Part shown: one piece after another, positions 1-5,391 of the stretch
Position numbering within the stretch: the first letter of the stretch is position 1
How the letters are laid out: each line of letters opens with the position of its first letter
DNA from: a bacterium
GTDB lineage: Bacteria > Sumerlaeota > Sumerlaeia > MVZB01
Direction of reading: 5' to 3'
Assembly: GCA_023480605.1 (NCBI GenBank)
Contig: JAMCWS010000007.1
Coordinates: 1-9,226 of the forward strand
Length of the DNA stretch: 9,226 nucleotides
Notes under the pieces: model-generated
The model's input: the letters and a program-made list of their open reading frames with translations, nothing else
The model's database searches: none
Told to the model about the DNA's origin: nothing
Program-made: the position numbers and the translations under genes

Positions 1-92
1 TGATCTCGATGGCTTCCGGCAAGGCACTCGGCTACTCGCTCTGGTACCTGCAGGACCGCGGTCAGCTCTATATCAAGCCGGCAGCGGAGGAA
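1..92 (+). pseudogene. possible IS66-type transposase remnant
   Basis: The plus-strand frame beginning at base 3 contains GKALGYSL followed by YLQDRGQLYIKPAAEER. This resembles the C-terminal IS66 transposase signature (GKAIGYAL, then a YLEDGRL-I-NNAAER pattern), with apparent deletions and loss of the Asn pair. The resemblance stops at about base 92, which is where the minus-strand TIM-barrel homology also stops, so the two observations support a junction there. The match is from memory and short; chance is quite possible. Confidence 0.28.
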
Positions 93-797
93 CGGGTGCC
101 CGAACCAGTAGAAGTTGCCCGTGTCGAGGGTCAACCCCAGCCGGTCCGAGCCGACACGGTCGAACAATGGCTTAAGGAACGCGGGGTTATTGGTCGTATT
201 GCCATGGTTTTCGATGCCCAGGGCCACGCCGGTTGATTCGGTGGCCGCGATGACGCGTTTGAGTATCCCGACCGCGAAATCCAGAAACTCGGCCGGCGGC
301 GTTTTACGCGGCACCACGTCGATCCGGATGGCCTTCACGTCCAGCGCTTGGGCGGCTTCGGCGGCCCTGACGACCCACCGCACCTCGAAATCGGGGCGCG
401 CATCAAAGGCGTTGGACATGCAAAAGGCCGTGATCCGTCTGCCGGCGGCGTTCAAATCGGCCCGCAGGATGTCGATCCCGTTCGCGGTCGCGAGGGTATA
501 TTGGCGCTCCGGCATGAACAGCCCCGCCAGCGACAGGTCGTCGCCAATGGACACCTCGACCCCCCGGGCGCCGATCGCGTCCAGGGCCATCCAGCAGTTT
601 TCCTTGCCCGTCGCCGCCAGGTGCGCATCGCGGCAGGCCAGGCACCAGTCGTCCGTTTTCTTTTCCGCCACTTTGTTTTCCTCCGCTTTCTCCCCCGGGG
701 CGCCCAGCGCTTTTCCGGCGACGGAAGCCGCCGCCAGGCCGATGGCCATCCGGCCGGATCCCGCGAGAAATTCCCTCCGACCAAACACGGGTTGCAT
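1..797 (-). CDS. Tat-exported sugar phosphate isomerase/epimerase-like TIM-barrel protein, 3' end missing
   Basis: The frame runs off the left edge, so about 265 residues are visible. It starts with a twin-arginine signal (GRREFL at residues 6-11, then an Ala/Gly-rich stretch to about residue 33), so the product is probably exported folded. The rest reads as a xylose-isomerase-like (AP endonuclease 2 superfamily) barrel: a Cys pair at 52/55 near CRDAHL, GVEVS at 79-83, GIENHGN at 194-200 and LDTGNFYWFGHP at 224-235. E196 and D225 sit where this superfamily binds a divalent metal. Substrate cannot be told. The ATG at 795-797 has AAGGAG eight bases upstream. After GHP (base 93) the sequence no longer resembles the family, which normally continues with a further helix and a HTHxK-type strand, so the C-terminus may be displaced by a rearrangement. 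Family assignment is good; function is inferred. Confidence 0.82.
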   Translation of the reverse strand, partial: MQPVFGRREFLAGSGRMAIGLAAASVAGKALGAPGEKAEENKVAEKKTDDWCLACRDAHLAATGKENCWMALDAIGARGVEVSIGDDLSLAGLFMPERQYTLATANGIDILRADLNAAGRRITAFCMSNAFDARPDFEVRWVVRAAEAAQALDVKAIRIDVVPRKTPPAEFLDFAVGILKRVIAATESTGVALGIENHGNTTNNPAFLKPLFDRVGSDRLGLTLDTGNFYWFGHPFLRCRLDIELTAVLQVPERVAECLAGSHRD

Positions 798-842
798 CCA
801 AGGACTCCTTCCGAGCCGAAACATGGCCGTTGTGGTACGTAA

Positions 843-871
843 GTTGTAGCGTTTTCGACGGGAAATTCCAA
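843..871 (-). promoter_or_regulatory. candidate sigma70 promoter for the TIM-barrel gene
   Basis: On the minus strand TTGGAA (866-871) is followed after 17 bases by TACAAC (843-848), each four of six matches to the consensus, about 45 bases upstream of the ATG at 797. Spacing is ideal but the boxes are weak, so this is only a candidate. Confidence 0.28.
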
Positions 872-961
872 CCAAATGACGCCACGGACAAGCCGAAACC
901 TCCCGCATCGGCTGGACGCGGGCGGTATCCACATTCTCGCCCCATTTGGAAAAGCGGTTTT

Positions 962-2017
962 CTAACGAATATGGAATCCGCTGACTTCGCCCCCGGCGCT
1001 GACAGTCACCTGGAGGGTCACGGGCCGCTTCGCGAACTGGCATTTAACCAGGACCACGTCAAAGCCCTGGACCTTCATGTGCCGGCTCTCCAGGCGTTTC
1101 TGAAAGGCGCCGTTGCGGGTCGCCAGGTCCTGCCAGATCTTCTGAAGCGCGTTCGGGGACAGGGCGCGTTTCATGGTCGCGTCGAAATCCCGGGTCGCGC
1201 CCGCCGCGTCATCGCGGGCAAGCGCATCGATCATCGCCGCGGCCACCTCGGCGGGTGCGGCGGCGGACGTGGCGGTCGACGCGCCGGCCCCGATTGTGGA
1301 AGCCGTGACCGGCGGCGCGAAGGCGGCCGCCGTTGGCTCCCCCCCGACCCCGGCCAGCAGCGCGAAGAAGGCGGCCTTGGCGAGAATTTCGCCCACGATG
1401 ACCGCGACGATGAAACTCACGATCGCGCCCGCCCCCTGCAGATTGCACGAAAACGCATAGGCCCGGTACATCAGCGCCACCATCCAGATCAACATGGCAA
1501 GGCTCACCAGGATTGCGGCGCAAAACACGGCCAGGTCGGCGGGATGGGCCGTTAATTCGCCCGGTAAGCCCGACCCCGCCCCGCCCGCCAGCCGGGGCAG
1601 CGCCTCGACGAGGGCCGAAGTGGTGCGGCGGTAGCCGGGCAGCAGCGCGGCCAGCGCCACTACAAGGTAGGGGGCGCGCGCCAGGGCCTGGGTGCCCAGC
1701 ACGTCGACTAAACGCAAGCCCCGGCTGTGCGAGAGCAGCCGGCCGGCCAGGTAAAGGGGCAGGATGAGCGCCAGCCAGTCGATCACCCCTTCGGCCGGGA
1801 ATATCCACCACGGGGCGGGCAAGCCGGTATGGAAGTCGAGCACGCCGTCGAAATGCGTCTGGCTGAGCGCGCCGATCAGGCCCGCCGCCAGGATCAGCGC
1901 CAGGCCGATTCCCAGCGCCGGGCCGCCGGCCAGGTAGTAGAACGGATTGAACAGCACCCGAGCGACCGACACGCGCGAGGCGGGATCGGCGGAGCGGGCA
2001 TCGCTTAGGGCATTCAT
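962..2017 (-). CDS. Yip1-like membrane protein with DUF3887-type C-terminal domain
   Basis: This 351-residue protein has about five hydrophobic segments (roughly residues 33-52, 77-96, 110-128, 162-184 and 197-224), arranged as in bacterial Yip1-family proteins. An Ala-rich linker (230-258) joins them to a soluble domain (about 258-351). That domain (FDATMKRALSP, then LQKIWQDLATRNGAFQKR) matches my memory of DUF3887, a small cystatin-like or NTF2-like fold. Its role is unknown; I infer an envelope protein, possibly with the soluble domain outside. The start at 2017 is fixed by AAGGAGG placed five bases upstream, inside the end of the preceding gene, with which it overlaps as ATGA. This is translational coupling with the DUF2089 regulator, so the regulator and membrane protein probably act in one pathway. 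Stop is TAG. Confidence 0.8.
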   Translation of the reverse strand: MNALSDARSADPASRVSVARVLFNPFYYLAGGPALGIGLALILAAGLIGALSQTHFDGVLDFHTGLPAPWWIFPAEGVIDWLALILPLYLAGRLLSHSRGLRLVDVLGTQALARAPYLVVALAALLPGYRRTTSALVEALPRLAGGAGSGLPGELTAHPADLAVFCAAILVSLAMLIWMVALMYRAYAFSCNLQGAGAIVSFIVAVIVGEILAKAAFFALLAGVGGEPTAAAFAPPVTASTIGAGASTATSAAAPAEVAAAMIDALARDDAAGATRDFDATMKRALSPNALQKIWQDLATRNGAFQKRLESRHMKVQGFDVVLVKCQFAKRPVTLQVTVSAGGEVSGFHIR

Positions 2018-2310
2018 TTTAAGCCTCCTTCGATGGGTTCGGATTCCAGTTTCTCGATGCGGCCGATCAGTTCGTCGAGACGATTACGGACGGTCGGATA
2101 AGATACGCCATATTGTCTGGCCAACTCTTTCAGGCTGCCGCTGGCCTTGATCAGACTGACGACCAGCGTCTGGTCCACAGGCGAAAGTCGGGCCAGCAGA
2201 GGCAGGCCGAATGCTCCTTCGACGCTGGTGCCGCAGCGCTCGCACTCAAAGCGTCGGACCGTCAGTCCACGACCGCAACTCGGGCAAACATTTGGCAGTT
2301 TCTTTTCCAT
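2014..2310 (-). CDS. DUF2089 family zinc-ribbon/HTH protein
   Basis: This 98-residue protein has a zinc ribbon formed by C9/C12 and C23/C26 (CPSCG, then CERCG). A helix-turn-helix at about 58-82 (SLKELARQYGVSYPTVRNRLDEL) follows and the protein ends with a short acidic tail. The layout is that of DUF2089, a family of presumed DNA-binding regulators; no target is known to me. The length looks complete. It is the first gene of an operon with the Yip1-like protein, sharing an ATGA overlap, and lies about 50 bases downstream of a strong promoter. Autoregulation through the repeats upstream of that promoter is plausible but inferred. The ATG at 2310 has only a weak GGTGA upstream. Confidence 0.88.
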   Translation of the reverse strand: MEKKLPNVCPSCGRGLTVRRFECERCGTSVEGAFGLPLLARLSPVDQTLVVSLIKASGSLKELARQYGVSYPTVRNRLDELIGRIEKLESEPIEGGLK

Positions 2311-2368
2311 GCTGTCACCATTTAAAAAAAGTTAGTGTATATTTAAATATATTGAACATAAATGAGAT

Positions 2369-2397
2369 ATTATGCAATTGCGATATACTTTTGTCAA
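2369..2397 (-). promoter_or_regulatory. strong sigma70 promoter of the DUF2089-Yip1 operon
   Basis: On the minus strand a perfect TTGACA (2392-2397) is followed after exactly 17 bases by CATAAT (2369-2374, five of six). The predicted transcript start is near 2362, giving a leader of about 50 bases that is very AT-rich. The AT-rich block (about 2320-2405) stands out from the GC-rich surroundings. Confidence 0.72.
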
Positions 2398-2406
2398 TAT
2401 TATTTT

Positions 2407-2437
2407 GCGCCGCATCGGCATGATGCGCCGCATCGGC
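2407..2437. repeat. 13-bp direct repeat just upstream of the DUF2089 promoter
   Basis: The 13-mer GCGCCGCATCGGC occurs at 2407-2419 and again at 2425-2437, a period of 18 bases. Between them CGCATC (2411-2416) and GATGCG (2422-2427) form a perfect six-base inverted repeat. The array begins 9 bases upstream of the -35 box, where an activator or autoregulator would bind. An operator function is inferred. Confidence 0.5.
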
Positions 2438-3017
2438 CGCCGTATTGATTAACCGCGGGGCCCGGCATGACGCCCGGCCTTATCACGCCGCTTACATCAT
2501 CGATTTCGCCTTGATGTTTCGTTCTGGCAGCCTGCAACCTTGGCGACGATTCCTTGCTTAAGCTTGATCTCCAAACAGGATTTTCGGCAATTTTACTCGT
2601 CCAGCGCCCACTGTTTACCGGCCGGTTAATATGGTCTCTCCGCGCTCACCAATCGCGCCAGCCAAATAATAGACGCCGACGCCGGGGAGTGGTGGATCCA
2701 TCGTTGCCGATTACACCATCCCCGAACGCATTGAATCGCGCCAGGGCGTTCGCGGCTATGTGTTGAGGATCATTCGGCCGCGTCTGCGCCGTTGGAACCG
2801 TGCCTTGGCGTCAAGACGATCCCCATGATTCGGCGGAACGACCTTGCCGGCTCCCGACTGGATATTTTTAGAATTAATTAACTAAATAAGAATATACCGA
2901 AGTAGACCGGTATTAACGAAAACACGACCGGCGGCTGGAAATGGCGAATCGCGTATTGCCAATAAAGACGGGCATAAAACGTGGAACATCCTGAAAATTC
3001 AGGGGATTTTAGGCTGA
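2438..3017. other. gene-poor stretch, possible decayed coding material
   Basis: No gene here is convincing. A plus-strand open stretch from 2673 to a TGA at 2828 (containing ADYTIPERIESRQGVRGY) has protein-like composition but no good start and no family I recognise; it may be a decayed fragment. An AT-rich block lies at about 2865-2900. A short hairpin, CCTGAA (2990-2995) and TTCAGG (2998-3003), lies just beyond the tRNA remnant and could be a weak terminator. Otherwise I see nothing. Confidence 0.4.
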
Positions 3018-3070
3018 TGGAGGGGGAAGGTTTCGAACCTTCGTAGGCTTTCGCCAACGGGCTTACAGAC
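3018..3070 (-). tRNA. 3' part of tRNA-Tyr(GTA), 5' half missing or degenerate; candidate attachment site
   Basis: On the minus strand the anticodon loop CTGTAAG (anticodon GTA at 3064-3066) leads into a long class-II variable arm, a GGC-GAAA-GCC hairpin. A perfect T arm follows (GAAGG at 3038-3042, loop TTCGAAA, CCTTC at 3026-3030), then the acceptor 3' strand CCCCTCC (3019-3025) and discriminator A at 3018. CCA is not encoded. The required 5' acceptor strand GGAGGGG is absent upstream, and the anticodon stem pairs only over about three bases, so this is not a working tRNA. GGTTAAAG at about 3081-3088 looks like a D-loop relic. A tRNA 3' end without its 5' half, 30 bases from an integrase tail, is the usual product of tRNA-targeted integration. 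The class-II tRNA-Tyr identity is secure; the att role is inferred. Confidence 0.75.
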
Positions 3071-3101
3071 CCTTCCCGACTTTAACCTAACTGCAACCGA
3101 A

Positions 3102-3330
3102 TCAGGCTTCTATGACTTTCGCATTGACCGAGTTGCCAGGATTTTGCCAAGAGATCTCCGTGTCTGAAAAGGTTCGCCACGTCGCCATCCGGTCCCTAAC
3201 CGTCTTCAATTCGTCGGCTCCGATCCGACGGTAATGCCGCCCGATGACCCCGGGCGGACGATGACTGATGTAGGCCTGCACGACACGGTCGTTCAACCCG
3301 AGGCGTCCGACCAGAGTTGACAGTTCGGGG
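3102..3330 (-). pseudogene. tyrosine recombinase (integrase) C-terminal fragment
   Basis: The last 75 or so residues of this minus-strand frame match the C-terminus of tyrosine recombinases. They include VVQAYISHRPPG, with the catalytic His of the H/W position, and then GRHYRRIG with the nucleophilic Tyr encoded at 3231-3233. Upstream of about 3330 the frame stays open but no longer looks like an integrase; the HxxR box and the first catalytic Arg are absent, and no good start is seen. I read it as a truncated, inactive integrase. It is transcribed toward the tRNA-Tyr remnant whose nearest bases are about 30 away, as expected for an integrase next to its own attachment site. The break meets the plus-strand winged-helix-like gene region, so a second rearrangement probably removed the catalytic core. 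Confidence 0.7.
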
Positions 3331-3429
3331 GATGACAGGCACTCAATCTCGTGGCGCGGCGGGCTGGCGCGCGCAAGCCCAGTAGACCAGCCGGCAAGTC
3401 TCAAGCGCTCGATTCTGCCGCGCGGATCC

Positions 3430-3732
3430 ATGCAAGCCGCCATCCGCGGGGCGCTCGGGAAGGCCGCGGGCGGGCTGAGGCTTACAGACTTTCGCGACCG
3501 TGTCCTGGAGAACGAGCTTTTCAAGGGTCACGACAAGCTGGGGCTGTATAGCCAGATCGCCGCGGCCCTCAAGGTGATGCCTGACGTCGTTAAAGCCGCG
3601 GATAAGAGCTATACCCTTGCCTCTATGGCCGGCAATACAAAGACACCTGCGACGAAGGCGACAAAAGTTGCCAGACGCAAACCGGCCAAGCCCTCGATGG
3701 TCGAGGCTGAGGCTGGCAAAGATCAATCGTAA
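3430..3732 (+). CDS. small winged-helix-like protein (HARE-HTH-like) with Lys/Ala-rich tail
   Basis: This 100-residue product has one compact domain (about 1-65). It carries an N-terminal helix, LRLTDFRDRVLENELFKG, then LYSQIAAALK and a final strand DKSYTLA. The helix-helix-strand order with the final YTL is like HARE-HTH/winged-helix domains of transcription and restriction proteins. A basic tail rich in Lys, Ala and Thr (66-100) would suit DNA binding. The ATG at 3430 has only a weak GCGGA upstream. The same frame is open further upstream to at least 3310, so it could be the 3' remnant of a longer gene cut at the integrase junction near 3330. It is the only plus-strand gene in the middle of the window and is convergent with the ACR3 gene. 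Function is unknown. Confidence 0.5.
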   Translation: MQAAIRGALGKAAGGLRLTDFRDRVLENELFKGHDKLGLYSQIAAALKVMPDVVKAADKSYTLASMAGNTKTPATKATKVARRKPAKPSMVEAEAGKDQS

Positions 3733-3768
3733 GTTATGCTTTGTGTGTGTTGATGGTGTGTGCACTTT

Positions 3769-3792
3769 GGGCGCCTCGGCAAAAAGGCGCCC
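3769..3792. terminator. hairpin between convergent genes, possible bidirectional terminator
   Basis: GGGCGCCT (3769-3776) and AGGCGCCC (3785-3792) form a perfect eight-base-pair GC-rich stem with an eight-base loop. It lies between the plus-strand winged-helix-like gene and the minus-strand ACR3 gene. The following T runs are short on both strands (ATTT and AAA), so termination efficiency is uncertain. Confidence 0.5.
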
Positions 3793-3874
3793 ATTTGCAT
3801 GATATGTCGTGGAAAATAGCCAGAAGTCCCAACCAGGTCGATCGAACCGACCGAAGCCGTACAAAACGGCACCT

Positions 3875-5029
3875 TTAGTGCGAGTCAGCCTTCAACGCAA
3901 TTTCTAGTTGCGGTATCCGGTCGCCAAAATATTTCTTCTGAAAAAACAAGGCGACATTCACAAGACCGATCAACACGGGCACTTCGACCAGCGGACCGAT
4001 CACGGCGGCGAAGGCCGCGCCGGAATTGATGCCGAAGACAGCGACGGCCACGGCGATCGCCAATTCAAAATTGTTGCTGGCGGCTGTGAACGAAAGAGTG
4101 GCGCTCTTGGAATAGTCGGCGCCAACTTTCTTGCCCATCCAGAAGCTGACTAGGAACATCACCACGAAATAGATGAGCAGCGGGATGGCGATGCGGACTA
4201 CATCCAACGGAATCTGCACGATCAGTTGGCCCTTGAGGCTGAACATCACCACAATCGTGAACAGCAGGGCGATGAGTGTGATCGGGCTGATCTTGGGGAT
4301 AAACTTGGAGTGATACCACTCCTTGCCTTTGGCCTTGACCAGCACCAAGCGAGTCAGCATGCCGGCGATAAACGGGATACCCAAGTAAATGAACACGCTC
4401 TTGGCGATCTGGACGATGGTGATGTTCACCACGCTGCCCTTGAACCCAAAGAGCGGCGGCAGGACGGTGATGAAGAACCAGGCGTAAACGCTGTAAAAGA
4501 GGACCTGGAAGACACTGTTGAAGGCGACCAGCCCGGCACAGTACTCCGTATCGCCCTTGGCCAACTCGTTCCAGACGATCACCATCGCGATGCAGCGCGC
4601 CAAGCCGATCATGATCAGGCCGACCATGTACTCCGGCTTATCAGCCAGGAAGGCGATTGCCAGGCCGAACATCAGGATCGGGCCGATCACCCAGTTCTGT
4701 AGCAGCGACAACCCCAGCACCTTCCAGTCGCGGAACACGTCGCCGAGTTCCTCGTAGCGCACCTTGGCCAGCGGCGGATACATCATCAGGATCAGGCCAA
4801 TGGCGATCGGAATGTTGGTCGTGCCCGCTTGGAATCGGTTGATGAAACCTTCCGTGCCGGGAATGAAGTAGCCCAAACAGACCCCGAGCGCCATCGCCAC
4901 AAAGATCCACAAGGTCAAAAAGCGAATGAGAAAGGAAAGGCTGCCCGTCACGCCGCGACTTGGGCATTCGAGACGCCCCATGGCTCGAGTTGTGTTGTGT
5001 GCGTTTTTTGAGTTTGAATTCATCACCAT
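3875..5029 (-). CDS. acr3: ACR3 family arsenite efflux permease
   Basis: This is an inner-membrane arsenite exporter of the ACR3 (BART superfamily) type, with about ten hydrophobic segments. The family's key residues are present: the TM4 cysteine in GLARCIAMVIVWNE (residue 146 from the chosen start) and the glutamate in NNFELAIA (residue 322), both needed for As(III) transport in characterised ACR3 proteins. LTLWIFVAMALG and the IPIAIGLILMMYPPLAKV stretch are also typical. I chose the ATG at 5027-5029 because AAAGGG lies just upstream; an in-frame GTG at 5074 would add 15 residues that overlap an inverted repeat, and ATG at 5023 is another option. It is the last gene of the cluster, 89 bases after the AhpD-like gene, and ends with TAA. 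The family call is certain; antimonite may also be a substrate. Confidence 0.96.
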   Translation of the reverse strand: MVMNSNSKNAHNTTRAMGRLECPSRGVTGSLSFLIRFLTLWIFVAMALGVCLGYFIPGTEGFINRFQAGTTNIPIAIGLILMMYPPLAKVRYEELGDVFRDWKVLGLSLLQNWVIGPILMFGLAIAFLADKPEYMVGLIMIGLARCIAMVIVWNELAKGDTEYCAGLVAFNSVFQVLFYSVYAWFFITVLPPLFGFKGSVVNITIVQIAKSVFIYLGIPFIAGMLTRLVLVKAKGKEWYHSKFIPKISPITLIALLFTIVVMFSLKGQLIVQIPLDVVRIAIPLLIYFVVMFLVSFWMGKKVGADYSKSATLSFTAASNNFELAIAVAVAVFGINSGAAFAAVIGPLVEVPVLIGLVNVALFFQKKYFGDRIPQLEIALKADSH

Positions 5030-5055
5030 TGCACCCTTTGCATTGATGTGTAAGG

Positions 5056-5087
5056 AAGGGAGAAGGCTTCTCACGCATGTCTCCCTT
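5056..5087. repeat. inverted repeat in the spacer before acr3
   Basis: AAGGGAGA (5056-5063) and TCTCCCTT (5080-5087) are perfect eight-base complements separated by 16 bases, in the 89-base gap between the AhpD-like gene and acr3. It may be an mRNA hairpin affecting acr3 expression or an operator for an internal promoter; I see no clear promoter boxes beside it. Confidence 0.4.
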
Positions 5088-5118
5088 GGTTCACCATCCG
5101 TCTCTTTTCAATTTACCA

Positions 5119-5379
5119 TTAACCACAGCATTTGGAGTTGCCTTCTGAGCAGCATGCTCCACCTTGCGAATTCGCTTGGCTGAAGACCAGACCCACATAC
5201 TTCTCCATGGCGGTCGAGGCGCCTTCTTCCACCAGATAGCCGACCTCAATGGCCTCTCGTATCTCTTCCTCGCCGATTCCCAATTCGCGCGCCTTGCCCA
5301 GATGAAAGGCCAGGCACGGCTGGCAATGCGCGCTCACCGACGCGCCGATTGCAACCAGTTCTCTTGTTCGTTCGTTCAT
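5119..5379 (-). CDS. AhpD-like (carboxymuconolactone decarboxylase family) protein with double-Cys tail
   Basis: This 86-residue protein contains the AhpD-type redox motif HCQPCLAFH (C19, C22, H26) in the usual helical context. GIGEEEIREAIEVGYLV follows, as in small CMD-family members. In AhpD this motif is a thiol-peroxidase or disulfide-exchange centre. Beyond the domain there is a tail with two CC pairs (C76/C77 and C84/C85), which the basic family does not need and which could bind As(III), Hg(II) or Cu(I). The start at 5379 is 12 bases after the ATPase stop, and its AGGAGAG ribosome site overlaps that stop, so the two are co-translated. Such proteins are often found in arsenic operons. 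I infer a thiol reductant or metalloid carrier feeding the neighbouring transporters; muconolactone chemistry is very unlikely. Confidence 0.88.
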   Translation of the reverse strand: MNERTRELVAIGASVSAHCQPCLAFHLGKARELGIGEEEIREAIEVGYLVEEGASTAMEKYVGLVFSQANSQGGACCSEGNSKCCG

Positions 5380-5391
5380 GGTGGCTCTCTC

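Noticed and set aside
403..945. 180-codon minus-strand open frame
   Set aside because: Overlaps the isomerase-like gene in another frame and has no family features; the Tat signal and barrel motifs decide for the other frame.
2407..2437. Start of a CRISPR array
   Set aside because: Only two 13-base copies with a 5-base gap; too short for repeats and spacers, and no cas genes nearby.
2554..2766. 70-codon plus-strand open frame in the gene-poor zone
   Set aside because: No ribosome site, Arg-rich random-looking composition and no recognisable motif.
3018..3090. Complete functional tRNA-Tyr gene
   Set aside because: The 5' acceptor strand is missing and the anticodon stem does not form a five-base-pair helix, although the 3' half is well preserved.
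3343..3864. 173-codon minus-strand open frame
   Set aside because: Antisense to the winged-helix-like gene, with no recognisable domain and no ribosome site; it does not continue the integrase.
4226..4702. 158-codon plus-strand open frame rich in Asp, His and Gln
   Set aside because: Antisense to the ACR3 gene; the composition is the mirror of hydrophobic membrane codons.
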